Part shown: positions 7,940-16,862 of the stretch, piece after piece
Layout: the number at the start of each line of letters is the position of its first letter
How positions within the stretch are numbered: the first letter of the stretch is position 1
Source: Candidatus Eisenbacteria bacterium
GTDB taxonomy: Bacteria; Eisenbacteria; RBG-16-71-46
DNA: 64,000 bases
Assembly (NCBI GenBank): GCA_035712145.1
Contig: DASTBI010000221.1
Span: 1-64,000, forward strand
Reading direction: 5' to 3'
Made by a program: the position numbers and the translations under genes
The notes under the pieces: model-generated
Told to the model about the DNA's origin: nothing
Seen by the model: only the letters and a program-made list of their open reading frames with translations
The model's database searches: none

Positions 7940-9369
7940 TGGCTCCTCCGGTACGCCGACACGCCTTCGGCGATGCTCGCGGCGAGCTGCCGCATGCCTT
8001 CCTCCTGCAGCACGCGATCCCGATCGCCGGGCGCCGTGAGCGTGGCGCACTCGAGGAGAATGCCGGGAGCGTTGACGCCCAGGAGGTCGTACGGGAGCCG
8101 CTCGCGCAATCGCGTGGGGCCCTGGCCGCGCAGCTCGAGCGCCGAGAGCACCGCCTCGGCGAGATCGCGGCTCTGCACCGCGTGCCGCGTGGCCACGTCG
8201 CGCCAGGGCAGCAGCATGATGCGCCCCGGCGCCGGCGTCGCGCCGGCGGAAGCCGAGGCTTCGTCGTCGTCGCGCGACAGCCGATCCTCCATGACGGTCG
8301 CCGGAGGACAGAACGCCGTGGCGCCGCGCGCGCGCGGATCGACGTAGCCGTCGAAGTGGAGCGCGAGCACCAGGTCCGCGTTCAGACGGTTCGCCAGCGC
8401 GGCGCGCGCCTCGGCGGGGACGCTGCGGTCGTCGTTGCGCGTGAGCACCACGCGCATGCCCTGCTGCTCCAGCTCCGCCGCCAGCCGGCGTGCCAGATCG
8501 AGCGCGAGATCCTTCTCCACCGCCGCGCCGGCGACGACGCCGGCATCCGCGCCGCCGTGCGCCGGATCGATCACCACCACCCGCAACGCGCGCTCCCCGG
8601 GGGGCGTCTCGGTCGCGAAGGACTCGAAGCCATCGTCCCGCGCGCTCGTGACATCGAAGACGACCCGCCGCCGGTCGGGGTCATGGATCAGTCGATATCC
8701 GGTCGCCGCCGGCGAGATCGCGAGCTCGAACGCGCTGCCTCCGGAGGCCGCGATGGTGCGGATCCCGGTCACCAGCGCGCCGGCGGGGATCGAATCGGGC
8801 AACGAGCCAACGAACACGCCGCCGAAGCGCAGCCGGAAGCGCGCCCGCCCGCGCGTGACCACCACCGCCTCTTCGGCATGATCGGCGGGGAACGTCATCC
8901 GGGTCATGGCGCCGACGATCGCCACTCGCGGACTGCCGACGCCTCCGCTCACCGGAAGCACCACCACGCGCGAGCGGCGCGCGTCGTAGATGAGTCGCGC
9001 GAGCGTGGAATCCGAAGGCAACGAATCCACGAGCGCGACCGGGACCTGGAATTCGCCGTCCTGTGACCGGACGGGATCGGCCAGCCAGAAGGTGCGATCG
9101 TCCACCACCACGAACGGGTTGTCGGCGGTGAGCACGATGGTGTGTGAGCTGGTGCGCAGCACCAGCCGGCGCACGTCGGCGCGCCAGAACTTGGTGGCCT
9201 CGATCAGGCGCGCGAGGTCGTTGACGCCGATGTATGGCCGGCCTTCCAGCTTGCGCACCGCCACCGTCTCGGGTCCCTCGCCGGGAGGCGGCGTGCGCCA
9301 GTCCGACGCGCTCGTGAGCGCCCCCGCGCCGAGTGCCAGGGCGACCGCGATCCAGGCGGCTCGCTTCAT
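7936..9369 (-). CDS. N-acetylmuramoyl-L-alanine amidase (Amidase_3)
   Basis: A secreted zinc amidase that cleaves the muramoyl-L-Ala bond of peptidoglycan. Residues 1-22 are a signal peptide (MKRAAWIAVALALGAGALTS), which fixes the start at 9369. Residues about 35-250 hold a copper-amine-oxidase-like/AMIN region typical of AmiC-type enzymes. The catalytic domain follows, with zinc ligands in DPAHGG (His271), VEKD (Glu285) and ALHFDGY (His338), and a final Glu in LLECATLT (440). DPAHGG replaces the usual DPGHGG, and LHFDG the usual IHxNA. It overlaps the GerMN gene by 4 nt and is followed by murI. Confidence 0.92.
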   Translation of the reverse strand: MKRAAWIAVALALGAGALTSASDWRTPPPGEGPETVAVRKLEGRPYIGVNDLARLIEATKFWRADVRRLVLRTSSHTIVLTADNPFVVVDDRTFWLADPVRSQDGEFQVPVALVDSLPSDSTLARLIYDARRSRVVVLPVSGGVGSPRVAIVGAMTRMTFPADHAEEAVVVTRGRARFRLRFGGVFVGSLPDSIPAGALVTGIRTIAASGGSAFELAISPAATGYRLIHDPDRRRVVFDVTSARDDGFESFATETPPGERALRVVVIDPAHGGADAGVVAGAAVEKDLALDLARRLAAELEQQGMRVVLTRNDDRSVPAEARAALANRLNADLVLALHFDGYVDPRARGATAFCPPATVMEDRLSRDDDEASASAGATPAPGRIMLLPWRDVATRHAVQSRDLAEAVLSALELRGQGPTRLRERLPYDLLGVNAPGILLECATLTAPGDRDRVLQEEGMRQLAASIAEGVSAYRRSQ

Positions 9370-9385
9370 CGGCGACACCTTGCGT

Positions 9386-9880
9386 TCAATCGCCGCCTCG
9401 CGCCCGCGCCCGCGCGACCTCGCGCCGCGCGTCACGCTCGGCGATCGCATGGCGCTTGTCGTGGGTCTTCTTGCCCTTCGCCACGGCGATCAGCAGTTTG
9501 GCGTAGCCGGCGGAGAAGTAGAGCTTGAGCGGAACGATGGTCTGCCCTTTCTGTGCGACCGCCTTGCGCAGCATGTCGATCTCGGCGCGATGGAGCAACA
9601 GTTTCCGCGGCCGCACCGGATCCACGTTCCAGCGGTTGCCCTGCTCGTAGGGAGGAATGTGAAGCTGGCGCACCCAGGCTTCGTCGCCTTCGACGGTGGC
9701 AAAGGCCTCGGCCAGGCTCGCCTTGCCCCTGCGCAGGCTCTTCACCTCGGTGCCGGTGAGGACCAGCCCCGCTTCGACGGTCTCGAGGATGAAGTAGTCG
9801 TGGCCGGCGCGGCGATTCTGCGCCACCAGTCGGTCGGCCGGTTGTGATTCGCGGGGCATGCGCGGGCTCTCAGGGGCCAT
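9386..9880 (-). CDS. smpB: SsrA-binding protein SmpB
   Basis: Binds tmRNA and delivers it to stalled ribosomes in trans-translation. The core is canonical: NRRAGHDYFILETVEAGLVL, TGTEVKSLRRGKASL, the IPPYEQGNRWNVDP segment, RKLLLHRAEI and the basic C-terminal KGKKTHDKRHAIAERD. I place the start at the ATG 9880 (164 residues); an ATG at 9859 would give 157. A frame extending to 9946 would run into tRNA-Leu and is excluded. It is first in the smpB-amidase-GerMN-murI-rph-rdgB run and lies 38 bp after the tRNA. Confidence 0.95.
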   Translation of the reverse strand: MAPESPRMPRESQPADRLVAQNRRAGHDYFILETVEAGLVLTGTEVKSLRRGKASLAEAFATVEGDEAWVRQLHIPPYEQGNRWNVDPVRPRKLLLHRAEIDMLRKAVAQKGQTIVPLKLYFSAGYAKLLIAVAKGKKTHDKRHAIAERDARREVARARARGGD

Positions 9881-9917
9881 CGGGATCGAGCGGGGCGGGC
9901 GAGGATGGCGGTGGTGG

Positions 9918-10001
9918 TGCGGAAGGGGGGATTTGAACCCCCACACCCTTTCGGGCGCTAGAACCTGAATCTAGTGCGTCTGCCAGTTCCGCCACTTCCG
10001 C
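9918..10001 (-). tRNA. tRNA-Leu (anticodon CAG)
   Basis: An 84-nt cloverleaf. The acceptor arm is GCGGAAG/CTTCCGC with discriminator A. The anticodon arm CTAGA-TTCAGGT-TCTAG gives anticodon CAG, read as Leu (CUG). A long variable arm (CGCCCGAAAGGGTG region) is typical of class II tRNAs, and the T-loop is GGGGGTTCAAATCCCCC. CCA is not encoded. It decodes the CTG codons that dominate this high-GC genome. Confidence 0.97.
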
Positions 10002-10017
10002 ACGAAGCCGGGCGGGG

Positions 10018-10046
10018 ACTATAGGCCCCGCCCGGTGGAGCGTCAA
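10018..10046 (-). promoter_or_regulatory. Sigma-70 type promoter of tRNA-Leu
   Basis: On the minus strand, a TTGACG -35 box (10046-10041), a 17-bp spacer and a TATAGT -10 box (10023-10018) lie 16 bp upstream of the mature tRNA 5' end. The -10 box sits in the loop of a perfect 10-bp inverted repeat CCGGGCGGGG/CCCCGCCCGG (10008-10035). Confidence 0.85.
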
Positions 10047-10067
10047 CCGCTGCGCCCGCGCCAAGCC

Positions 10068-10697
10068 TCAGCGGTAGAGCGCTTTGAGACTTCCCCAGCT
10101 CGTCCGCAGCGCGGGTGTCGGCCCGCACTGGTTCGGCGCTCCGGGACTCGGGGCGCATCCACTGCCGAGCGGCGGGACGGAGCCGGCATACGGGTTGAGT
10201 GCGTCGAACAGCGTCCAGGCGCCGCCATCCGTGCCTCGTCCGACGGCGCGGTCGGCCGCGGCTTCGTGGGCCAGATAGACGTATTGGTCGACGAGTGTCG
10301 TATCGCCGGCTGCCGCGTGCCACAGCATCACGCGATCGCCGGTGTTCCCGAGCGACAGTCCGAACACCGGGAAGCCGTTGGCTCGCTCCCAATCCACGGC
10401 CTGGCTCCCGAATACCAACACCCGGCCTTGCGGTCCGAGTGTCCCGCTGAATCCGAAGCGCGGCAGCGTGTCGCCGTCGGTGATGAAGTAGCCGCTCAGC
10501 TCGAGGAGCGCCGCGCCGTCGTTCCAGACTTCGACCCATTCGTCATCGCGGGTGGAGAGCCCTCCGCTCCCGTCCCAGTCGCGCGCCGGACCGGCGAGGA
10601 ACTCGTTGAGCCGCAGCTCCGCCCGGGCGGTAGCCGGGACGAGCCCGACGAGCAGGATGAGGAGGAAGCCGTGAGCGATGGTGAATGCCTTGCGCAT
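10068..10697 (-). CDS. Secreted lamin-tail-domain protein
   Basis: A 209-residue exported protein. The signal peptide (RKAFTIAHGFLLILLVGLVPATARA) and a GGGAGA ribosome-binding site fix the ATG at 10697. The rest is one lamin tail domain (LTD): LRLNEFLAGP, DDEWVEVWNDG, LELSGYFITDG, then GNTGDRVMLWH and VDQYVY. It ends in a short Cys/Pro-rich tail. LTDs are Ig-like folds found in bacterial surface proteins and nucleases; no catalytic domain is attached here. It is the last gene of a four-gene surface operon with the larger LTD protein at 12869-14530, 31 bp after the gene before it. Function unknown; extracellular structural or binding role inferred. Confidence 0.8.
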   Translation of the reverse strand: MRKAFTIAHGFLLILLVGLVPATARAELRLNEFLAGPARDWDGSGGLSTRDDEWVEVWNDGAALLELSGYFITDGDTLPRFGFSGTLGPQGRVLVFGSQAVDWERANGFPVFGLSLGNTGDRVMLWHAAAGDTTLVDQYVYLAHEAAADRAVGRGTDGGAWTLFDALNPYAGSVPPLGSGCAPSPGAPNQCGPTPALRTSWGSLKALYR

Positions 10698-10728
10698 GAG
10701 ATGTTCTCCCGGGGGCGGTGAGCGGGGG

Positions 10729-12096
10729 TCATGGAGTTCGGTCGGCGCGCGAGCGCCGGATCCACTCGATGCTCCACTGCGGAGGTTTCTGGACACCGCT
10801 GGCCGTGTGGACGAGCAGCGTGCCGAGCACGCGTCCGCGGCGGCCGGCGGGAACGAGCACCTCGAGCTTCGAGCGCTGGCCTTCGCCGCTCAGCGCGCGC
10901 AGCACGAGCCGGTCGCTCTCGGCTTCGGCGAGATACAGGCTCTCTCCCCGCCGCGTGCGAAAGATCGAGTGCGCGAGCGTGACTTCGATCCCGAGCGGCG
11001 CGCGTGCGTCCACGCGGGTGGACGTCACCGAGCGCACCACGTCCTGGAGGAGAGCCCTGGCGCTCCAGGTCTCGTGCCGCACACCGAGCGCCAGCGGCGC
11101 ACCTCCGCTCCATTCGATCCAGCCGCCCTGCCGCATGGCGCCCGCGGCGGAGACCGCGTCCTTGCGAACGCCCTGCTGCTCCTCGAAGCCCAAGACCAGG
11201 CGCCCGTCTCCCATGGATCGGCGGCATTCCAGCGCCACGCGTGATCCACTCTGGCCGGCGCGGAAGCGCCACACGCCGGCCAGCGCGGCCATCTCGCTGC
11301 CCCAGGCCGGGCCGGTGAGCGTCATGGCCACGGCGCGTGTCGGCGTCTGCCGAGCGGGCTCGGCCAGCGAGCGGAAGCCGGCGGCGCCGGCGCGCACGGT
11401 GCCCGCTGCCGACCAGACGCCCAGGGGGCGCTCGAGCAGTCCTTCGGCCCGCCACGATCCGCCGCGGTCGAGCGCCGCTTCGATCTCGCCGGCGCCGCGG
11501 CGGACCGCGAGCGAAGACTGCAGCTCGCGCCCTCGGCCCACGAGGACGCCCACCCCCACCGCGCGGTGGCCGACACGGAGTCCGGCGAGATCACGGCGCG
11601 CGAAGCGGCCGGCGACCAGCTCGACGCGCCGCTCGTGGCCGCGGCTCAGCAGCAGTCCTTCGCCCGCGCGCCCTCGGCGGCCCCCCTGCATGGTGTGCGT
11701 GGCGCGCTGCCAGGGCTCCCCTGGCGAGCCGAGCAGGAGCCCGCGGCCCCAGCGCGGCGAGAGCTTGCCGAGCACGAAACGGTCGCTCGCCGAGCGACCG
11801 GTCACCTCGCCGCCCGAGAGCGGATCGCCGGAGCCCTCGCGCAGCGCCCCCGAGAAATCGGGCTCGTCGAAGCGCACGCGACGGCGATGCTGCGGCTTCT
11901 TCGCCGACGATCCCGCGACCGCGAGGCCGAGCTCGACTTCGCCCACCGCGAGCGAATCGTTCTCTTCGTACGTGACATCCTCGCCTTCGGCGACGCCGGC
12001 GGGAGCGTCGACCGGCTCCGCGCGCGCAGCGGAGGCCAGCAGGGCGAGCAGTGCGATGAGCGGGAGCTCGCGACGCCCGCGCACGCTCACCACCAT
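10729..12096 (-). CDS. Probable outer-membrane beta-barrel protein, unrecognised
   Basis: A 455-residue protein with an N-terminal signal peptide (ELPLIALLALLASAARA). The acidic linker after it (EGEDVTYEENDS) leads to many short alternating hydrophobic/polar strands with Gly/Arg/Glu turns, as in an outer-membrane barrel. The segment FVLGKLSPRWGRGLLLGSPG recalls a motif in barrel proteins of FCB bacteria, but I cannot assign a named family. The start at 12096 overlaps the previous gene by 10 bp. A frame extending to 12549 only translates that gene out of frame. It belongs to the lamin-tail operon. Confidence 0.65.
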   Translation of the reverse strand: MVVSVRGRRELPLIALLALLASAARAEPVDAPAGVAEGEDVTYEENDSLAVGEVELGLAVAGSSAKKPQHRRRVRFDEPDFSGALREGSGDPLSGGEVTGRSASDRFVLGKLSPRWGRGLLLGSPGEPWQRATHTMQGGRRGRAGEGLLLSRGHERRVELVAGRFARRDLAGLRVGHRAVGVGVLVGRGRELQSSLAVRRGAGEIEAALDRGGSWRAEGLLERPLGVWSAAGTVRAGAAGFRSLAEPARQTPTRAVAMTLTGPAWGSEMAALAGVWRFRAGQSGSRVALECRRSMGDGRLVLGFEEQQGVRKDAVSAAGAMRQGGWIEWSGGAPLALGVRHETWSARALLQDVVRSVTSTRVDARAPLGIEVTLAHSIFRTRRGESLYLAEAESDRLVLRALSGEGQRSKLEVLVPAGRRGRVLGTLLVHTASGVQKPPQWSIEWIRRSRADRTP

Positions 12097-12872
12097 GACC
12101 GCTCGCCGATGCCGAGCGCCAGACGCACCGTCTCGCCCAGCACGGGATGACCTTCGACCGCCGCGCTCACGCGCAGCGTGCCCGCCATGACCGAGATGCC
12201 GAGCGTGCCGCGCGCTGGGTGGTCGCGGCCTTCGATCCAGATCGCGGCTAAGCCCACGGGCACGAGCAGGCCGGCCAGGTGCTCCGCGCGAAGTCCGCTC
12301 GGAGCGCCGGGCGCGGCCGAGCGCGCCAGCCAGAGATGCGCTTCGGCTCGCTCGAGGCGCGCGCCGATCTCGAGCCATCGGGAGAGCGGCGGTGGATCGC
12401 CGCGCGTCCAGAGCTGAGGCGCCGTGGCCCAGACCACGACGCTCGGCGAGGCCTCGACCCAGGCGCCGGCGCCCACCTCCCCGCCGGTTCCTTCGCCATT
12501 CACGACCGCCCGGCGGCGCACGCACCCGCGAAGCGCGAATCCATAGCACTCGCTGGCCACTCCGGCCCCGATCGACGCCTGCGTCCAGCCGAGCTCCGCC
12601 TCGCCGGTCTGCGATGCCCCCGCCGCGAATCGAACGGAGCGAGCGCCGAAGGCGATCGCGAGCGATCGCGTCTCGATCTCGGCCAGCCCATGCCAGCGCG
12701 TGGCGAGCGCGATGGCGCCGAGCGCTCCGTCACTCGCCGGCAACCCGCGCTCGAGCAAGGCCGCCACGGTGAGCTGCGCCGCCGGCGCCGGCTCGGAGAA
12801 CTCCTGGGCAGAGCTCGCCGTGGCCGAGAACAGCGCCGCGGCCAGCGCGCATGAGAGAACGCGCCGCTTCAC
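12087..12872 (-). CDS. Secreted protein of a surface operon, unrecognised
   Basis: A 261-residue exported protein: signal peptide (RVLSCALAAALFSATASSAQ) followed by strand-rich sequence ending in GERSWW, an aromatic C-terminus common in outer-membrane proteins. Repeated blocks such as LAIAFGARSVRFAAGAS and LGISVMAGTLRVSAAVEG look like successive membrane strands. I do not recognise the family; a small porin-like barrel or an assembly partner of the following 455-residue protein is a reasonable inference. The GTG start overlaps the upstream lamin-tail gene stop (GTGA), and the 3' end overlaps the downstream gene by 10 bp, so the three are translationally coupled. Confidence 0.65.
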   Translation of the reverse strand: MKRRVLSCALAAALFSATASSAQEFSEPAPAAQLTVAALLERGLPASDGALGAIALATRWHGLAEIETRSLAIAFGARSVRFAAGASQTGEAELGWTQASIGAGVASECYGFALRGCVRRRAVVNGEGTGGEVGAGAWVEASPSVVVWATAPQLWTRGDPPPLSRWLEIGARLERAEAHLWLARSAAPGAPSGLRAEHLAGLLVPVGLAAIWIEGRDHPARGTLGISVMAGTLRVSAAVEGHPVLGETVRLALGIGERSWW

Positions 12873-14530
12873 GGAGCATCCACGCGAAGCGGCCGCGTCA
12901 AAGCGAGGCTGCCTTGGCCGCTGGCCGCGCGCGCGTCGAGCACGAGCAGGTAGAGACCGGCGCTCAGGTCACGGGGCGCCCAGCGCTGCTCGCCACGGCC
13001 GGACACCTCCATGGACGGCAGCACCACGCCGCGTGGACGGCCCGCCATGTCGTAGAGCGCGCACGTCACCCGCGCGCGCGGCCAGGGAAGATCCCACGAC
13101 AACCGCGCTTCCGCTCCGGCCAGCAGGCGTCGTGGCTCGATCTGGAAACGCCCGGGAACGGAGGCGCGCGGCCGGGGGCGCTCGAGAGGCGTGCCGGAAG
13201 CCACGGCCGACGCGGCCCAGCGCCCCGCGCGGTCGCGCTCGAGCGGCACACCCGCCGGAACGCCCGCGGCCGAGTACGGCACGCAGTCGCTGAAAGTGCC
13301 TTCGGTCTCGATGAGACTCGCCACGTCGGCCACGTGCCGGTCGTCGTCGCTGTTGTTGAGCGTTGGCCACGGACTGACGCGCAGGACACGCGTGCTGTCG
13401 AGCCGTGGGAAGCGAGCGAGGAATCCGCTGCGGTCCTGCGCCAGCACCGCCAGGCTCTCGGGAGCCAGCATCGTCGCGACGACATGGCCGGGACTCAGGG
13501 CCCGATCGGCGATGCCAAACGCTCCCAGGTCGAGCGGCATGGCGCCGGCGTTCACCACCTCGACCCACTCGCCTTCGCCCGCGGCGGGATGGAACTGGAT
13601 CTCGGTGAGCTGGAGCGGGCCGAGACCCACGCGCACCCACAGCGAGTCGCCATCGTTCTCGGGAGCTTCGTCACCGGGCACGGACGCGACCATGACGATC
13701 CGCCGCTTGGAGGGGGCGAGACCGGCGAGCGTTGCGGTCACGCTCACCGTCTCGCCCGGGGCCACCGCGGAAGCGACCACGCCGCGGGCGAGCGTGAGCG
13801 TGTCACCCATCTCGCGCACCGACCAGCCGCAGGAGGCGGCCGGGAGCGGCTCCGAGCCGCGATTCTCGAGCGTCCCCCTCAGAACGACCGGCATCGCGGC
13901 GCTCGTCACCGGCGCCATGAGTCCCACCGAGCCGCTGAGCCACGACAGATCGCGCCGCCGCTGGTTGGCGCGGCCAGGCGTCGGCGGTGCGGCGCGAAAG
14001 TCGAAGGCGTTGCCGCCGCCGTCCGCATCGTCGGGAATTCGCGCCAGCGACTGCCCCGACCCCACGTCCATCGCCGGCGGGCCGCACGCGTATTCCGCGA
14101 ACTCGGCCACGCCGTAGCCGACCACTTCGGTCGCGCCGTCCGGCCACACGAGCCTCACCGCGTCGGGGCCGTTCTGCAGATCGAGCGTGACGAGCGCGTC
14201 CGGAGCCGCCCCGATCAGCGCGCCGCCGATCACGAAGCGCGCGCCGGGGCCGATGCTGTCGTCCGGCGCTCCGGTCCAGCGCGGCGTCCAGCGTCCAGGT
14301 CCCGAGCCGTCGCCCGATTCGAGGCGGACTCCGGTCAGGCTCAGCGCGGTGGCGAAGGGATTGAAGAGCTCGACGAACTCGCGGCCGGTGTCGTCACCGA
14401 CCGCGTCGTAATGGACCTCGGCGATCCTGGCGTGGAGCGGCGGGGCGCAGGTCTGCGCGTGGACCACATTCGCGAACAGGAACAGAGCCAGCGCCGCGAC
14501 CGGCGCCGCATGAAGCCGCACGGCGAGCAT
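12869..14530 (-). CDS. Secreted double lamin-tail protein with sorting domain
   Basis: A 553-residue exported protein. After a signal peptide (ALALFLFANVVHA, AAGGAG-type site upstream) comes a first lamin tail domain (ARIAEVHYDAVGDDTGREFVE, about 30-185). Next is a CARDB-like adhesion Ig domain (VVLRGTLENRGSEPLPA, about 200-290), a second lamin tail domain (LQLTEIQFHPAAGEGEWVEV, about 295-400), and a C-terminal FlgD-like/type IX-like module (RLSWDLPWPRARVTCALYDM, ending SAGLYLLVLDARA). That module usually marks proteins exported across the outer membrane in FCB bacteria. It is first in the operon with the two unrecognised barrel-like proteins and the small lamin-tail protein. Probably a cell-surface scaffold; ligand unknown. 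Confidence 0.82.
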   Translation of the reverse strand: MLAVRLHAAPVAALALFLFANVVHAQTCAPPLHARIAEVHYDAVGDDTGREFVELFNPFATALSLTGVRLESGDGSGPGRWTPRWTGAPDDSIGPGARFVIGGALIGAAPDALVTLDLQNGPDAVRLVWPDGATEVVGYGVAEFAEYACGPPAMDVGSGQSLARIPDDADGGGNAFDFRAAPPTPGRANQRRRDLSWLSGSVGLMAPVTSAAMPVVLRGTLENRGSEPLPAASCGWSVREMGDTLTLARGVVASAVAPGETVSVTATLAGLAPSKRRIVMVASVPGDEAPENDGDSLWVRVGLGPLQLTEIQFHPAAGEGEWVEVVNAGAMPLDLGAFGIADRALSPGHVVATMLAPESLAVLAQDRSGFLARFPRLDSTRVLRVSPWPTLNNSDDDRHVADVASLIETEGTFSDCVPYSAAGVPAGVPLERDRAGRWAASAVASGTPLERPRPRASVPGRFQIEPRRLLAGAEARLSWDLPWPRARVTCALYDMAGRPRGVVLPSMEVSGRGEQRWAPRDLSAGLYLLVLDARAASGQGSLALTRPLRVDAP

Positions 14531-14590
14531 GCGCTCTCCTTGCGGGGGCGAGCGGGAGCTGGATGGGGGGCTGTGTCCGGGGAGCGGTCG

Positions 14591-16726
14591 CTACGGGAGT
14601 CCGCGGCGCCGGCGCCAGGCCCATTCGATGGTGAAGAAGCCCACCACCACCGCGAACACCCACGGAGATTCCCAAAGCCGCAGGCTGACCGAACGGTTGC
14701 GCGCCAGCGCCCGGGCGGGAAGCGCGCGCGTCCACGCGCTCACGTTGGCGGCGCCGGTCACCCGGCCTCCGGCATTACGAGCGAGCGCCGCGAGTGCGGC
14801 CGAGTCCGGCTCGGCACGCGCCTCTTCGAGACTCCAGCGGTCGACGGCGAACTCGCCACTCGCCGCACCCAGCTCGGCGCCGCCGCGCGCAGCACGCGCC
14901 GCGATCCGATAGCGCCCAGGCTCGAGATCCTCGAGTGTCGCCACGTAGGAGCCGCGCTCGCGCGGCTCGAAGCTCACGCGGCTGCGCCGGCCGCGCTCGT
15001 CGATGACCTCGCCTCGCACCGTGGCTCCGGCGACCGGCTGGAACTCCTTGTCCTGGAGACTGGCCAGCAGCCGCACCGGCTCGCCCCGCGCCGACAGCCA
15101 GCGCTCGGGCTGCACCCGCAGAGGCTCGCCCTGCACCGGCTCAGCCAGCCAGCGCACCACTCGTCGCCACAGGCGCTGACCGCGCTCTCCCGCGAACTCG
15201 TCGAGCCCCGAGAGCGACCAGCGCCAGAAGCCCGTGCCGTTGACCAGCAGCGCCTGCCCGCGACCCACGCGGCGCGCCACCATGATCGGGGTGCCGTTGT
15301 CGGCGGCGCCGAGCAGCGGGCGGTCGCCGCCTCCGAGCCGGTAGGCGCCGACCTGGGTGAGCGGCGCCGCGGTGCGCCACGCTCGCTCGCCACGCGCGGG
15401 ATCCTCGTCCCAGGCCATCAGATCACGTCCCTCGGGCGTGGGCAGCGGGTTTGCCGAGCGCAGCCCGCCTTCGCTCTGCAGCGCGAATGCAGCACCCGCG
15501 GTCCCGGCGCGGAAGCGTCCCAGTCCAGGCGCGTCGCCGCCCAGCACCAGCACGCCGCCCCCGCTCCGCGCGAAGGCCGCGACCGCGGCGTCGAGCGGGG
15601 CGCTGATCTCGGCGGGTGCCAAGCCGTCCAGGATCACCACGGACTTGCCGCGCAGGTCCGCGGCGGTCGGCGCTCCCGCTCGCCGCTCGACTCCGCGCCA
15701 GCCGTCGCGCTCGCGCACCCGCGTATCGAGCGCCAGACTCGAGTCCCCGGCCAGCGCGCGACGCAGGAAGGTGAGATCCCAGTTGAGCGCCGAGCTGACG
15801 ATGAGCACGCCGAGGCGGCTCGGCGAAACTTCGACCGCCACCTGCCGGGTGTTGTTCCGCGTGGTGATCTCATCGCGCAGCGAATCCACCTGCGCGGTCC
15901 ACACCGCGAGACCCGGGGCCGAGGGGGTGACCCGCATCTCCACCGTGGCTTCCGCGCCGTGCGCCGGTGCCGGGACCTGCGCTCGCGCCAGCTCGCGGCT
16001 GCCGTCCATGAGCCGCACCGGAATCGGCGTTCCAGGATCCTCGAGGCTCGTGACCCGCACCCGCACCGGCGTGGCCTCGCCCACGCGCACGCGCGCCGAG
16101 GCTTCGACCTCGAGCACCGCGCGGTCGCGGGCGCCGGGACGGCCGATCGCGACCGCATGCACCGGAACCCCGAGCGCGCGTCCCGCCGCGACCGGATCCT
16201 CGCCCATGTTGGTGACGCCGTCGCTCACCACGATGACGCCATCGAGGTCCTGGCCTTCGGGCGAGAGCGGCAGCGCGCCGAGCGCGCCGCCGACGGCGGT
16301 CGATCCGCGCGAGGAGCGCCACGCCGTGTCGGCGCCGAGCCGGCCGGCGAAGGGAATCTCCTTCACCGTGGCCCGGCCTCGCAGCGAGCGCTTGAGATCG
16401 GCGACCGCCTGCGCGGCCACCGACGCGCGCGTGGGCGAGCCGGTGCCCGCGACCGGCAGGTCCATGCTCCACGAGCGGTCGACGAGAACGGCGATCTTCG
16501 TGCCCTGGCCCCCGCGATCACGCTCGATCACAGGCCGCGCGAGCAGCCAGACGAGCGCCAGCAAGCCGAGCAACCGGAGCGCCGGAAGCGCGCGCCGGGC
16601 CAGGGCAGGCAGCGGCGGAATGGCGAAGCGATAGGCCCAAACCGCGAGCGCGATGATCGCCAGGCTCGCGAGGAGGAGCCAGATCCAGGGTGCGTTGGGG
16701 GCGAGATGAACGGTCGTGGCGATCAC
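14591..16726 (-). CDS. VWA-domain membrane protein (Bat-like)
   Basis: A 711-residue integral membrane protein. Two N-terminal hydrophobic segments (WIWLLLASLAIIALAVWAY, LRLLGLLALVWLLARPV) precede a von Willebrand A domain with an intact MIDAS (DRSWS) and IVVSDGVTNMG. A CARDB-like region follows, then a glutamine-amidotransferase-like fold (about 320-500) containing GKSVVILDGL and GGGVLVLGG. An Ig-like domain and a C-terminal membrane segment (SPWVFAVVVGFFTIEWAW) complete it. The architecture is common in FCB bacteria near MoxR/Bat genes, but no MoxR ATPase is visible here. The GTG start faces a plus-strand gene across a 136-bp gap. Role in envelope maintenance is inferred. Confidence 0.8.
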   Translation of the reverse strand: MIATTVHLAPNAPWIWLLLASLAIIALAVWAYRFAIPPLPALARRALPALRLLGLLALVWLLARPVIERDRGGQGTKIAVLVDRSWSMDLPVAGTGSPTRASVAAQAVADLKRSLRGRATVKEIPFAGRLGADTAWRSSRGSTAVGGALGALPLSPEGQDLDGVIVVSDGVTNMGEDPVAAGRALGVPVHAVAIGRPGARDRAVLEVEASARVRVGEATPVRVRVTSLEDPGTPIPVRLMDGSRELARAQVPAPAHGAEATVEMRVTPSAPGLAVWTAQVDSLRDEITTRNNTRQVAVEVSPSRLGVLIVSSALNWDLTFLRRALAGDSSLALDTRVRERDGWRGVERRAGAPTAADLRGKSVVILDGLAPAEISAPLDAAVAAFARSGGGVLVLGGDAPGLGRFRAGTAGAAFALQSEGGLRSANPLPTPEGRDLMAWDEDPARGERAWRTAAPLTQVGAYRLGGGDRPLLGAADNGTPIMVARRVGRGQALLVNGTGFWRWSLSGLDEFAGERGQRLWRRVVRWLAEPVQGEPLRVQPERWLSARGEPVRLLASLQDKEFQPVAGATVRGEVIDERGRRSRVSFEPRERGSYVATLEDLEPGRYRIAARAARGGAELGAASGEFAVDRWSLEEARAEPDSAALAALARNAGGRVTGAANVSAWTRALPARALARNRSVSLRLWESPWVFAVVVGFFTIEWAWRRRRGLP

Positions 16727-16862
16727 GAAGACGGCGGGCGGGTTCGTTGGGGCATCGGCAGACTAGGGATGCGTCCGGCGTTGCGCAAGGGGTTTCTGTT
16801 CCGTGCGGCAATGGAGAACGTCGGCCTTGCGATGACCTGTCATTGTCGGCTTCTCTTGAGCC

